Assembly (NCBI RefSeq): GCF_030316825.1
Contig: NZ_JASZYU010000003.1
Location: forward strand, 806,001-870,000
Origin: Variovorax fucosicus
GTDB lineage: Bacteria; Pseudomonadota; Gammaproteobacteria; Burkholderiales; Burkholderiaceae_C
Length of the DNA stretch: 64,000 bases
Reading direction: 5' to 3'
The translations under genes were made by a program, and so were the position numbers. Below are positions 15,800 to 23,360 of the stretch, piece after piece. Below the pieces are notes generated by a model. That model was not told the DNA's origin. It saw only the letters and a list, made by a program, of their open reading frames with translations, and searched no databases. The stretch's first letter is position 1; every line of letters starts with the position of its first letter.

Positions 15800-17174
15800 A
15801 GAGGCCCTGCAGATACCAGCGCGGCGCTTCGTCGGAAGCGAGCGGCGCCGACAGCCGCTCGCGGTACACCCACACCAGGCCGGCTTCGGGGCTTTCGGCG
15901 ATGTAGTAGTCGCGCACCGCAGGGTGGCCGCCCTCTTCGGCCGTGCCGCCCCACCAGCCGGCCTCCAGCCGCTGCGGGCCGACCAGGCGGCGCAGCTTGC
16001 CGTGGTAATGCGGGTGGCCATCGCGCATTTCGAGCGGCACAGGTTCGCGCAGCAGCCAGGGCGGATAAATGTCAGCCCCCCGGCTTGCCACTTCGTGTGC
16101 TTCGCCACCCCCCGGGGGGGAGGCGCGGCCCGCCTTGGGGCGGTCCGGCGGCGACCGCATCTCCGCTCTGGAGGCCAAAGCCGGCCGCCACGCCTGCATC
16201 GCCTCGGGCCGATGGTCGGCCTGCGCCACCGGCACCACCACCTGCTGCGCGCCGAGCCGCGCGCTGAGCCGCTCGACCAGTTCATGCAGCTTGTCGCCCT
16301 TGCGGTTGTCCTCGGGCAGAAAGCTCGTGCTGGCGCCGGCCCAGGGCGAGGTTTCGAGCGAGCGCAGGCGCAGCCAGCTTGCGGGTGCGGCGAGCTGGGC
16401 GAGCGCGAGCCGCTCGCTCATCAAGCGGCGCAGATGCGCCATGTCCTGCGTCGGCTCTGCCGTGCGCACCGTGATGCTCTGGTGCGGCGGCAGGTTGACG
16501 CCGTTGTAGCGCTTCAAGTCGAGCGTCCACTGCAGTTCGAGCGCGACCGCCCCGCGCTGGCGCGCGCGCAGCCAGATCTGCAGCGCCGCGAGCAGGCGGT
16601 TGGCCGACCACATGAGTTCGGGCGCCGTCTCGGCCAGTGCCGGCAACTCGAGCTTCTGCTCGAACACGTCGGGCAGCGTGAGCCAGCGGTGCTGCTCGGG
16701 ACGGAGGCCCCAGGCCATGTCGAGCGCCTCGCGCAGGGCCTTGCCGAAGCGCCGCGCCAGCCCGCCGCGCGGCAGCGCCGCCACGTCGCCCCAGGTGCGG
16801 CAGCCCAGGCGCTCCAGCACGTCGAGGTGATCGCGCGCGGCCGTGAGCGTGTGCAGGGGCAAGGCGGCGGGTGTGTCGGCCGGCGGCTTCACGCCCGCCG
16901 CATAGAGACGCAGCCGCGCCAGCGCGATCAGGCTGGTGGCACCCTGCGCCTGCTGGAGTCGCTGCGCGGGTGTGGATGCCGAGAGCAGGCGCATCAAAGG
17001 CAGCCGCCCACCCCACAGCCGCTCGCAGGCCGACACCTCGAGCAGCAGCGCTTCATCGAGCCAGGCTACGCGCGGCGTGTAGCCGAGCGCCCACCAGCCC
17101 AGGGCCTCTCTCGATGGCATGGCGCAAGCAGCGTCCTCGGCCTCGTCACGCCACTGCAAGGCGATCCAGTGCAT
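15792..17174 (-). CDS. imuB: ImuB, inactive Y-family polymerase-like mutasome subunit
   Basis: A 460-residue Y-family-related protein starting MHWIALQW. The usual first catalytic aspartate of Y-family polymerases is absent (IALQW in place of an I-D-M/V-D-C type motif), while the second block reads WLDEALLLEVSACERLWGG, as expected for ImuB, which is catalytically dead and bridges the beta clamp, ImuA and DnaE2. The start at 17174 fits the family. It overlaps imuA by 29 bp and dnaE2 by 8 bp. A stretch near 16070-16165 codes an unusual Gly/Pro/Ser-rich insert from a dispersed repeat. Confidence 0.9.
   Translation of the reverse strand: MHWIALQWRDEAEDAACAMPSREALGWWALGYTPRVAWLDEALLLEVSACERLWGGRLPLMRLLSASTPAQRLQQAQGATSLIALARLRLYAAGVKPPADTPAALPLHTLTAARDHLDVLERLGCRTWGDVAALPRGGLARRFGKALREALDMAWGLRPEQHRWLTLPDVFEQKLELPALAETAPELMWSANRLLAALQIWLRARQRGAVALELQWTLDLKRYNGVNLPPHQSITVRTAEPTQDMAHLRRLMSERLALAQLAAPASWLRLRSLETSPWAGASTSFLPEDNRKGDKLHELVERLSARLGAQQVVVPVAQADHRPEAMQAWRPALASRAEMRSPPDRPKAGRASPPGGGEAHEVASRGADIYPPWLLREPVPLEMRDGHPHYHGKLRRLVGPQRLEAGWWGGTAEEGGHPAVRDYYIAESPEAGLVWVYRERLSAPLASDEAPRWYLQGLYA
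16070..16165. repeat. GC-rich dispersed-type repeat inside imuB
   Basis: About 95 bases with internal palindromes (CCCCCC next to GGGGGGG, and GCGGCCCGCC before GGGCGG) that look like the intergenic repeats of Comamonadaceae. Here they lie within the imuB frame and are translated as a low-complexity segment containing RASPPGGGEAHEV between conserved parts of the protein. Edges are approximate. Confidence 0.55.
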
Positions 17175-17943
17175 GGCGCTCCCTCCTGCGCAGATCGAGG
17201 CGCACCACGATGCCGCCGGGCGCTGCGGGCAGCACAACGCCTTGCTGCTGCAGCCGCGCCTTGCGGCGCAGCTGGCTGGCGGCCAGCAGCGCCGTCATGC
17301 GCGCATTGCGGGCCGGCAGCGTCAATGGCGCGGCCAGCGGCGGGCCGCGGCGCTTGAGCAGGTGCACGTCCATCTGCCCTGCTTCGGCCGACACCACCTG
17401 CAACCGCAGCCGGGCCGGCGAGGCCGACTGCGCCACCGATTCGGGCCGGAACACGAACAACAGGCCTTCGTGCTGCGCGGCCGCGAGTTGCAGCCGCCGC
17501 AATTCACCCACGCGCGCCTGCGGCAGCCACGCCAGCACGGCCGCCACATCGGCGCAGCGCAACGCCTGCTCGCAGGCCCACAAGCGTTGAGCGCCGCCGC
17601 CCGGCGCGCCACGCACCCACATCAACGCCTCCACCGGCAACCCACCCGCCGCGAGCGCAGGCCCGAAGGGTTCGTGCGGGGCGCCGATCAGCACCACCGG
17701 CCCGCCACGGGTCTCCACCGCCTGCGCCAGCGCAGGCAGCAGCAGTTGCCACACATGCGCCTCGGGAGTCGACTGCAGCACCTCGGTCATGGCGCCGACC
17801 GGCCAGCCGCCCCCCGGCAACTGCGCATCGAGCGCGGCATGGCCGGAGCCGACAACCTGCGCGTCGGCCCCGCCCAGCTCGTCGCCGCGCCACATGTTGT
17901 GCCGCCCGGAAGTCAGAAAGGGGTCGAGGGAAGGAAGGCCCAT
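17146..17943 (-). CDS. imuA: ImuA, RecA/SulA-like mutasome subunit
   Basis: A 265-residue protein related to the RecA core: LDAQLPGGGWPVGAMTEVL corresponds to the region around the degenerate Walker A of ImuA proteins, followed by VVLIGAPHEPFGPALAAGGL. It acts with ImuB and DnaE2 in SOS mutagenesis, and in studied species it contacts RecA and ImuB. The ATG at 17943 is chosen because it follows the LexA box; the upstream open frame crosses that box and the divergent gene. It is first in the imuA-imuB-dnaE2-mmcB-like operon. Confidence 0.9.
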   Translation of the reverse strand: MGLPSLDPFLTSGRHNMWRGDELGGADAQVVGSGHAALDAQLPGGGWPVGAMTEVLQSTPEAHVWQLLLPALAQAVETRGGPVVLIGAPHEPFGPALAAGGLPVEALMWVRGAPGGGAQRLWACEQALRCADVAAVLAWLPQARVGELRRLQLAAAQHEGLLFVFRPESVAQSASPARLRLQVVSAEAGQMDVHLLKRRGPPLAAPLTLPARNARMTALLAASQLRRKARLQQQGVVLPAAPGGIVVRLDLRRRERHALDRLAVA

Positions 17944-17956
17944 GGTGCAATCGAGT

Positions 17957-17976
17957 AACTGTATTTTTATACAGTA
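17957..17976. promoter_or_regulatory. LexA (SOS) box of the imuA operon
   Basis: CTGT (17959-17962), eight A/T bases, ACAG (17971-17974), flanked by TA-rich ends: the canonical CTGT-N8-ACAG operator. It is centred 23 bp upstream of imuA. The aldo/keto reductase gene begins 59 bp away on the other side, so LexA may also block that promoter. TATAAA on the imuA strand within the box could serve as its -10. Confidence 0.93.
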
Positions 17977-18034
17977 TTCCGGCGGCATGGGTTTTTCTTT
18001 TTGCATGACCGCAGCGATCATTCGGGAACCCGCC

Positions 18035-18967
18035 ATGAACCCTCCTTCCCTGCGTCGATCCCGCTTCCTGCGTCTCGGCGCCGGGCTCGCCTTCGGCGCC
18101 ACGCTGCCGTTGTCCACCCTCGCCCAACCCAGCCAGCCCACCCGCATGAACACCCGCCCCATTCCCGCCACCGGCGAAGCCCTGCCCGTGATCGGCTGCG
18201 GCACCTGGATCGGCTTCGACGTGGCGCCCGACAGCGCCGAATACCGGCGGCTGCCGGGCGTGCTCGACGCGCTGTTCGCCGCCGGCGGCAAGGTGCTCGA
18301 CAGCTCGCCGATGTACGGCCGCTCCGAGGCCGTGACCGGCGACCTGCTGGCCGCGGCGAAGCAGCGCGACCAGGCCTTTCTGGCCACCAAGGTCTGGACC
18401 AGCGGCCGCGAGGCCGGCATCGCGCAGATGGAGCAGTCGTTTGCACGCCTGCGCACCGAACGCATCGACCTGATGCAGGTGCACAACCTGGTCGACTGGC
18501 GCACCCACCTCACGACGCTGCGTGGCTGGAAAGAACAAAAACGCGTGCGATATGTCGGCATCACGCACTACACCGCTTCAGCCTATGCCGAGGTCGAGGC
18601 CGTGCTGCGGGCCGAGAAGCTCGACTTTCTGCAGATCAACTATTCAATGGACGACCGCGCGGCCGAGCAGCGCCTGCTGCCGCTGGCGGCCGAGCGCGGC
18701 GTGGCGGTGATCGTCAACATGCCGTTCGGCGGTGGCGGCCTGCTGCGCAAGCTGCGCGACCAGCCCCTGCCCGGCTGGGCCGCCGGGATCGGTTGCACGA
18801 GCTGGGCGCAGGTGCTGCTGAAGTTCGTGCTGAGCCACCCGGCCGTGACCTGCACGATTCCCGGCACGAGCCGGCCGGAGCACATGGCGGACAACGCAGC
18901 GGCGGGGTCGGGCCCTGTGCCCGATGCCGCGTTCTGGCGCCGGCATGCGGCGTCGGTGCCGGTCTGA
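18035..18967 (+). CDS. Exported (Tat) aldo/keto reductase
   Basis: A 310-residue protein. An N-terminal twin-arginine-like signal (RRSRFLRLGAG then a hydrophobic stretch to TLAQP) precedes an aldo/keto reductase barrel. The catalytic Tyr is in SSPMYGRSE, Lys in LATKVW and His in MQVHNLVDW. The substrate is unknown. The start at 18035 places the arginines at the N-terminus; an in-frame ATG at 18005 is possible. It is divergent from imuA across the LexA box and convergent with the next hydrolase gene, 5 bp apart. Confidence 0.85.
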   Translation: MNPPSLRRSRFLRLGAGLAFGATLPLSTLAQPSQPTRMNTRPIPATGEALPVIGCGTWIGFDVAPDSAEYRRLPGVLDALFAAGGKVLDSSPMYGRSEAVTGDLLAAAKQRDQAFLATKVWTSGREAGIAQMEQSFARLRTERIDLMQVHNLVDWRTHLTTLRGWKEQKRVRYVGITHYTASAYAEVEAVLRAEKLDFLQINYSMDDRAAEQRLLPLAAERGVAVIVNMPFGGGGLLRKLRDQPLPGWAAGIGCTSWAQVLLKFVLSHPAVTCTIPGTSRPEHMADNAAAGSGPVPDAAFWRRHAASVPV

Positions 18968-18972
18968 TCGGC

Positions 18973-19839
18973 TCAGGCCAGAAAGCGCAGCAGCAGCGCG
19001 TTGACCTCGTCGGCCCGCTCGTACTGCACCCAGTGCCCGGCGCCATCGATCACCGCGCCCGCACGCCCCGGGTGGCCCGAAGTCAGTTGCGGCACCAGCG
19101 ACCGCGGCTCGGCCGTGACGTCGTACTCACCCCAGACCAGCAACTGCGGCGCCGCGATCACGTCGAGCGCGGCCTGAAGCCCGCCGGCGAGCGACACCTC
19201 CTTGCTGCGAAAGCGTGTGCCGTGGCAGCTGATGTCGTGAATCTCGAAAGCCAGCGGGTCGAAGCCCTTGTCGTGAAGCATCAGCGCGCCGAGGTTGTGC
19301 TGCAGCGCGGCGCGTTCTTCCGCCCGGGTTGCGGCGGCGCGCCAGTTGATCATCTCGACGGTCATGCGCCGCAGCGTGCCGTGGCCGCCGCTGCCCATCA
19401 GCGCAAGCCGCCGCACCGCGCCGCGCCCGACTGCGAACTTCGCGGCCACCAGGCCGCCGAACGAAAAACCGCCGAGGTCGATCGGCGTGCCGGCACCGAT
19501 CAGCATGTCGAGCGTGCCGCCCAGCGCTTTCAGCAGCGGGCCGACCGCCGCGTCGCCCGCCCCGGGCCGCGGCGGCGTGCCGGAATCGCCGAAGCCCGGC
19601 ATGTCGGGCAGCCACAGCGTGCGTTCTGCCGCCAGCGCTTCGACGTTGCGCAACCAGTGCATCCAACTGCCGTGGCCGCCGTGCAGCAGCACGATCGGCG
19701 GCAGCGCGGTGTCGGCCTTGCCGAAGCGGCGCCAGCGCACGCGCACGCCTTCGTGCACCGGGTCGTGAGGGGTGGCGAGCGCATCGATGCGCTCGATGGC
19801 GGCGCGTGCGCCGGCGTCGGAATCGGGCGGAAAGTTCAT
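18973..19839 (-). CDS. Alpha/beta hydrolase
   Basis: A 288-residue alpha/beta-hydrolase. VLLHGGHGSWMHWLRNV holds the oxyanion loop, LGGFSFGGLVAAKF the nucleophile elbow, and GAGHWVQYERADEVN the catalytic His. A Glu or Asp in VWGEYDVTAEP is the probable acid. It resembles meta-cleavage-product or generic esterase-type hydrolases; the substrate is not predictable. Its ATG overlaps the stop of the cytochrome b561 gene (ATGA), so the two are translationally coupled. Confidence 0.85.
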   Translation of the reverse strand: MNFPPDSDAGARAAIERIDALATPHDPVHEGVRVRWRRFGKADTALPPIVLLHGGHGSWMHWLRNVEALAAERTLWLPDMPGFGDSGTPPRPGAGDAAVGPLLKALGGTLDMLIGAGTPIDLGGFSFGGLVAAKFAVGRGAVRRLALMGSGGHGTLRRMTVEMINWRAAATRAEERAALQHNLGALMLHDKGFDPLAFEIHDISCHGTRFRSKEVSLAGGLQAALDVIAAPQLLVWGEYDVTAEPRSLVPQLTSGHPGRAGAVIDGAGHWVQYERADEVNALLLRFLA

Positions 19840-20438
19840 CGGGGCAGCATGCGTTGCAGTTCGGGTTCGCCGTCCATGAACTGGTGCTTCAGCGCGCCCA
19901 GCACATGCAGGGCGAACAGCACATACAGCACGTAGCCGGCCCATTCGTGGACGGCGCCGAAAACGGTGTGCAGGGTTTCCTTCATGACCGGCTCGATGCC
20001 CATGATCCAGCCGATGCGCGGCCAGGGCACCAGGCCGAACAGTTGCATCGGATGCGTGGCCGCGTCCTTCCAGGCCGAGTCGTGCATCCAGCCCGACAGC
20101 GGCAGCAGCACCATCAGCAGGTAGAGCGCGCCGTGCGCCGCATGCGCGGCCCAGCGTTCGAGCCGGCCGTAGCTGCCGGGCATCTCGGGCGGGCGGTGCG
20201 TGGCGCGCCAGAGAATGCGGACAATCACCAGGCCCAGCACCGTGATGCCGAGCGACTTGTGCGTGTCGACCACCGGCCGCACCCATTCGTCGGGAAACCG
20301 CTCGACCGTCAGGATCAGGGCGATGTTGAGGATCATCAGCGCTGCAATCAGCCAGTGCAGCAGGATGGCGGGGCGGGTGTAGCGGTCGGGAATCATGGGC
20401 ATGCGGAATTTTTGCAGGGGAATCGAGTCTGTCAGCAT
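19836..20438 (-). CDS. Cytochrome b561-family membrane protein
   Basis: A protein of up to 200 residues with four membrane helices and the expected haem-ligand histidines (LLHWLIAAL, VDTHKSLGI, AAHAAHGALYLL, LFALHVLGALKHQF). Family members move electrons between quinol and periplasmic acceptors. Starts at 20438 or, closer to the family norm, at ATG 20402 (MPMIPDRYTRPAILLHW) are both possible, with no strong ribosome site for either. It is the first gene of a two-gene operon with a hydrolase, an unexplained pairing. Confidence 0.85.
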   Translation of the reverse strand: MLTDSIPLQKFRMPMIPDRYTRPAILLHWLIAALMILNIALILTVERFPDEWVRPVVDTHKSLGITVLGLVIVRILWRATHRPPEMPGSYGRLERWAAHAAHGALYLLMVLLPLSGWMHDSAWKDAATHPMQLFGLVPWPRIGWIMGIEPVMKETLHTVFGAVHEWAGYVLYVLFALHVLGALKHQFMDGEPELQRMLPR

Positions 20439-20512
20439 TGTCCCGGGTCGGTTCGGGCCATCGAAACCAAAATCGCGCGGACTGCGTACCCCTTGATCGA
20501 CCGGACATTCTC

Positions 20513-21967
20513 TTGAAAGATTCCCAACAGCGCGCCCTTTCCGCAGCCTTCACGGCCGCCTCGCCACGCCTCTCTCCACCGCCCACGCCTGCACGCAGCC
20601 TGCTGATCCACGGTGGCGTGCTGCTGCTGTGGCTCGGGCTCTTCAGCATGGCCTTCATGGTCGGCGGCGTCTGGAGCTGGTCGGTGGGCGTTGCCTACAT
20701 CGCCTACGACACCGTGCTGCTGCTGTTCGTGGCCTGGGCCACGTTGCCGATCCTGCGACCGGCCCGCCGGCCCGCGGCCGAGCTGCGGCCGGCCACGCTC
20801 GGCGTGATCATCGCGTCGCACAACGAGGCCGCCGTGCTGCCCGTCACGCTGGCCGCCCTGCTCGGCCAGACCGATGTGCCCGACCAGATCGTGATTGCCG
20901 ACGACGGCTCCAGCGACGGCACCGCTGCGTTGCTGACCACGCGCTACGGCTTCACGGAGCCCGCGCCCGGCGAACTCAGCGCCGCCAGCCCCTTGCATCC
21001 CGCGCTGTACTGGCTGCGCCTGCCGCACGCCGGCAAGGCCCGCGCGCTCAACGCCGCGATGCTGTGCGTCCGCACCGAGACCGTGCTCACGGTCGATGGC
21101 GACACGCTGCTCGACCCCCATGCCATCGCGGCGGTGCGCCGTGCCTTCTCGGCCGAGCCCGAACTGGTGGCGGCCACGGGTGTCATCACCCCGGTGTGCA
21201 GCCGCACGCTGAGCGGCCGCTGCCTGCAGTGGTTCCAGACCTATGAGTACATCCGCAACTTCCTCTCGCGCTACGCGTGGATGCGGCTGAACGGGCTGCT
21301 GCTGATCTCGGGCGCCTTCGCCGCATTCCGGCTCGACGCGGTGCGTGCCGTCGGCGGTTTCGACCCCGACTGCCTGGTGGAAGACTACGAGCTCATCCAC
21401 CGCCTGCACCGCCACGCCGAGGCCCACCAGCTGCCATGGCGGGTGCGGGTGCTGGGCGACGCGCAGGCCCACACCGATGCGCCCAGCAGCGTGCCGGCCT
21501 TCCTGCGCCAGCGGCGCCGCTGGTTCGGTGGCTTTCTGCAGACGCAGTACTGGTACCGCGCGATGGTCGGCGACCGGCGCTATGGCTGGCTCGGCACCGC
21601 AATGTTGCCGGTCAAGGCGATCGACACGCTGCAGCCGCTCTACGGCCTGGCGGCGTTCGCACTGCTGCTGGTGTACCTGGTGCGCGGCCAGCTCGGCATC
21701 CTGGCGCCGGTGGCCGGCGTGATTGGCGCCAAGATCGCGCTCGACCTGCTGTTTCACCTGTGGTCGGTGCACCTCTACCGGCGCTGGATCGGCCAGGCCA
21801 GCGGGGCCAGCATGGTGCAAGCCTTTCTGGCGGCGCTGATCGAGCCCTTCACTTTCCAGATCCTGCGGCACACCGGCGCGGCGCTGGGCTGGTGGATGTT
21901 TCTCACCGGGCGCGGCACCTGGGGCCGGCAGTCGCGTGCCGGGCTGCTGGCGCGCGAGGGCGACTGA
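20513..21967 (+). CDS. Membrane glycosyltransferase, family 2 (processive type)
   Basis: A membrane-bound GT-A transferase of about 484 residues from TTG 20513. Two N-terminal helices are followed by the catalytic domain: VIIASHNEAAVLPVTL, IADDGSS, the DGD motif in LTVDGDTLLDP, VEDYELIHRL, and QRRRW (QxxRW). Helices at the C-terminus suggest polymer or lipid-linked transfer through the membrane, as in poly-GlcNAc or cellulose synthases. No other polysaccharide genes are nearby. Start is uncertain: no ATG or clear ribosome site is seen, and the frame stays open to 20438. It is convergent with the cupin gene. Confidence 0.82.
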   Translation: MKDSQQRALSAAFTAASPRLSPPPTPARSLLIHGGVLLLWLGLFSMAFMVGGVWSWSVGVAYIAYDTVLLLFVAWATLPILRPARRPAAELRPATLGVIIASHNEAAVLPVTLAALLGQTDVPDQIVIADDGSSDGTAALLTTRYGFTEPAPGELSAASPLHPALYWLRLPHAGKARALNAAMLCVRTETVLTVDGDTLLDPHAIAAVRRAFSAEPELVAATGVITPVCSRTLSGRCLQWFQTYEYIRNFLSRYAWMRLNGLLLISGAFAAFRLDAVRAVGGFDPDCLVEDYELIHRLHRHAEAHQLPWRVRVLGDAQAHTDAPSSVPAFLRQRRRWFGGFLQTQYWYRAMVGDRRYGWLGTAMLPVKAIDTLQPLYGLAAFALLLVYLVRGQLGILAPVAGVIGAKIALDLLFHLWSVHLYRRWIGQASGASMVQAFLAALIEPFTFQILRHTGAALGWWMFLTGRGTWGRQSRAGLLAREGD

Positions 21968-21992
21968 TACCGGATCGCGTTCAGAGACGTTT

Positions 21993-22020
21993 CGGGGTAG
22001 GCCGCCCTGAGCCCACCCCG
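21993..22020. terminator. Possible bidirectional hairpin between convergent genes
   Basis: CGGGGTAGGC pairs with GCCCACCCCG (nine of ten pairs, 8-base loop) in the 58-bp gap between the convergent glycosyltransferase and cupin genes. No T-run follows on either strand, so termination strength is doubtful. Confidence 0.45.
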
Positions 22021-22025
22021 GAATC

Positions 22026-22379
22026 TCAGCTTTTGCGGCCATTGTGCGGATCGGGCCGCAGCACAATGGTGAGGAGCAGCGATGCGTTCTCGACGCAGCG
22101 CAAGGCATGCGGATCATTCCTTGCCAGGTGAATCAACTGGCCTGCGGTCAACTCGCACTCGCCTGCCGAATACGTCAACACGACACGGCCCTCCATGCAT
22201 TGAAGGGTGATCTCCCCAGCCACCGCATGCGACGGCATGGTGTCGCCGGCCAGCATGACGATCCGCATCACCTCCAGATCCTCGGACTTGAAGAGTGCGT
22301 GCGTGCGCGTGCCGACGAGATCCGCGCCGAGCGGCATCACGTTCGCGATTTCGCCGGCTTGCACATGGGGAATGGCCAT
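22026..22379 (-). CDS. Small cupin-domain protein
   Basis: A 117-residue single-domain cupin. TMPSHAVAGEITLQCMEGRVVL fits the first metal motif in part and LIHLARNDPHALRCVENASLLLTIVL the second. Key His and Glu residues are partly retained, so metal binding is possible but not certain. AAGGAGATCACC before ATG 22379 is a strong ribosome site and sets the start. Function is unknown. Confidence 0.75.
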   Translation of the reverse strand: MAIPHVQAGEIANVMPLGADLVGTRTHALFKSEDLEVMRIVMLAGDTMPSHAVAGEITLQCMEGRVVLTYSAGECELTAGQLIHLARNDPHALRCVENASLLLTIVLRPDPHNGRKS

Positions 22380-22499
22380 GGTGATCTCCTTCGGGGTGTT
22401 GTCGGCGCGGCTGCGCCCAGCGACGCAGGTTGACACAGAAAGTGCCATCGCTTCAACCGGGTTGCCGATGCACGAGGCTGCTGCCCCTGCCTGCGGCGG

Positions 22500-23360
22500 C
22501 TAGCGCGGGCTGGCCTTGTCGAGTCGGTGCCAGAAGCCGAGCGCGGTTTCGTTGAAGCGTTGCGCGCATTCGACTTGCGGCGCATGGCCGCAGCGATCCC
22601 AGATTTCGACCTGCACGTTCGGCAGCCTTCGACGCAGCACCTCGGCGTGGGCACTGGGCACGAAGCGGTCGTCCCGGCCCCACAGCACCAGCGTGGGCGC
22701 CTGGATGCCCGGCAGCGCGGCAGCGAGCTGCTCGACGGGTCCGGGGCGAAAACCCCGGAAGTCGACAAAGCCGCGAAGCGTCTTGAGGAAGGCCGCCTGG
22801 GCGCCCGGCTGGCGCGCCAGGGAAAGCTTGGTCGTGACCAGCGCTTCGGTGACGAACGAAGACGGCGCGGCGAATGCCTTGCGCCACAGCATCCGGGTTC
22901 CCAGCCGGCTGGGCCGGGTGAAGAGCTCGCCGACGATCGGCAGCGTTGCGAGGCGAAACTCGAAGAGCGTTCCGCGCCGCGCCATGCCGGCGGGATCCAC
23001 CAGCACGAGCGACGCGACCTGCGCCGGGGCCATGGCGGCGCACTCCAGCGCGAGGCGTCCGCCCAGCGAGTTGCCGGCGAGATGGGCCCGGGCGATTCCC
23101 TTCACCTTCATGAAGTCCAGAACGAACTGGGCGAGACGGCGCAGGCTATAGGTGTGATCGGCGGGCTTGTCCGAAAGGCCGAAGCCCACCAGGTCCAGTG
23201 CAAACACGCGATGCTGGGTCGCGAGCGCCTCGATATTGCTTTCCCACTCGAGCACCGAACATCCGATGCCGTGCAGCAGGAGCACGGCGGAGCCCGAAGT
23301 TCCTGCCTCCCGATAGCGCGTCCTGATGGAATCGACTTCGGTAAATTGATCCTGGATCAT
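22500..23360 (-). CDS. Alpha/beta hydrolase coupled to a GMC oxidoreductase
   Basis: A 286-residue hydrolase: LLLHGIGCSVLEWESNI (oxyanion region), LAGNSLGGRLALECA (nucleophile Ser), LVLWGRDDRFVPSAHAEVL (acid) and RCGHAPQVECAQRF (His). Its ATG overlaps the stop codon of the upstream GMC gene (ATGA), so they are made together. The pair could oxidise an alcohol and hydrolyse the product, but the substrate is not visible in sequence. Confidence 0.85.
   Translation of the reverse strand: MIQDQFTEVDSIRTRYREAGTSGSAVLLLHGIGCSVLEWESNIEALATQHRVFALDLVGFGLSDKPADHTYSLRRLAQFVLDFMKVKGIARAHLAGNSLGGRLALECAAMAPAQVASLVLVDPAGMARRGTLFEFRLATLPIVGELFTRPSRLGTRMLWRKAFAAPSSFVTEALVTTKLSLARQPGAQAAFLKTLRGFVDFRGFRPGPVEQLAAALPGIQAPTLVLWGRDDRFVPSAHAEVLRRRLPNVQVEIWDRCGHAPQVECAQRFNETALGFWHRLDKASPR

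Noticed and set aside
12458..16285. Single 1275-codon reading of dnaE2
   Set aside because: The first 162 codons lie in the imuB region in another frame; the DnaE2 family starts at ATG 15799.
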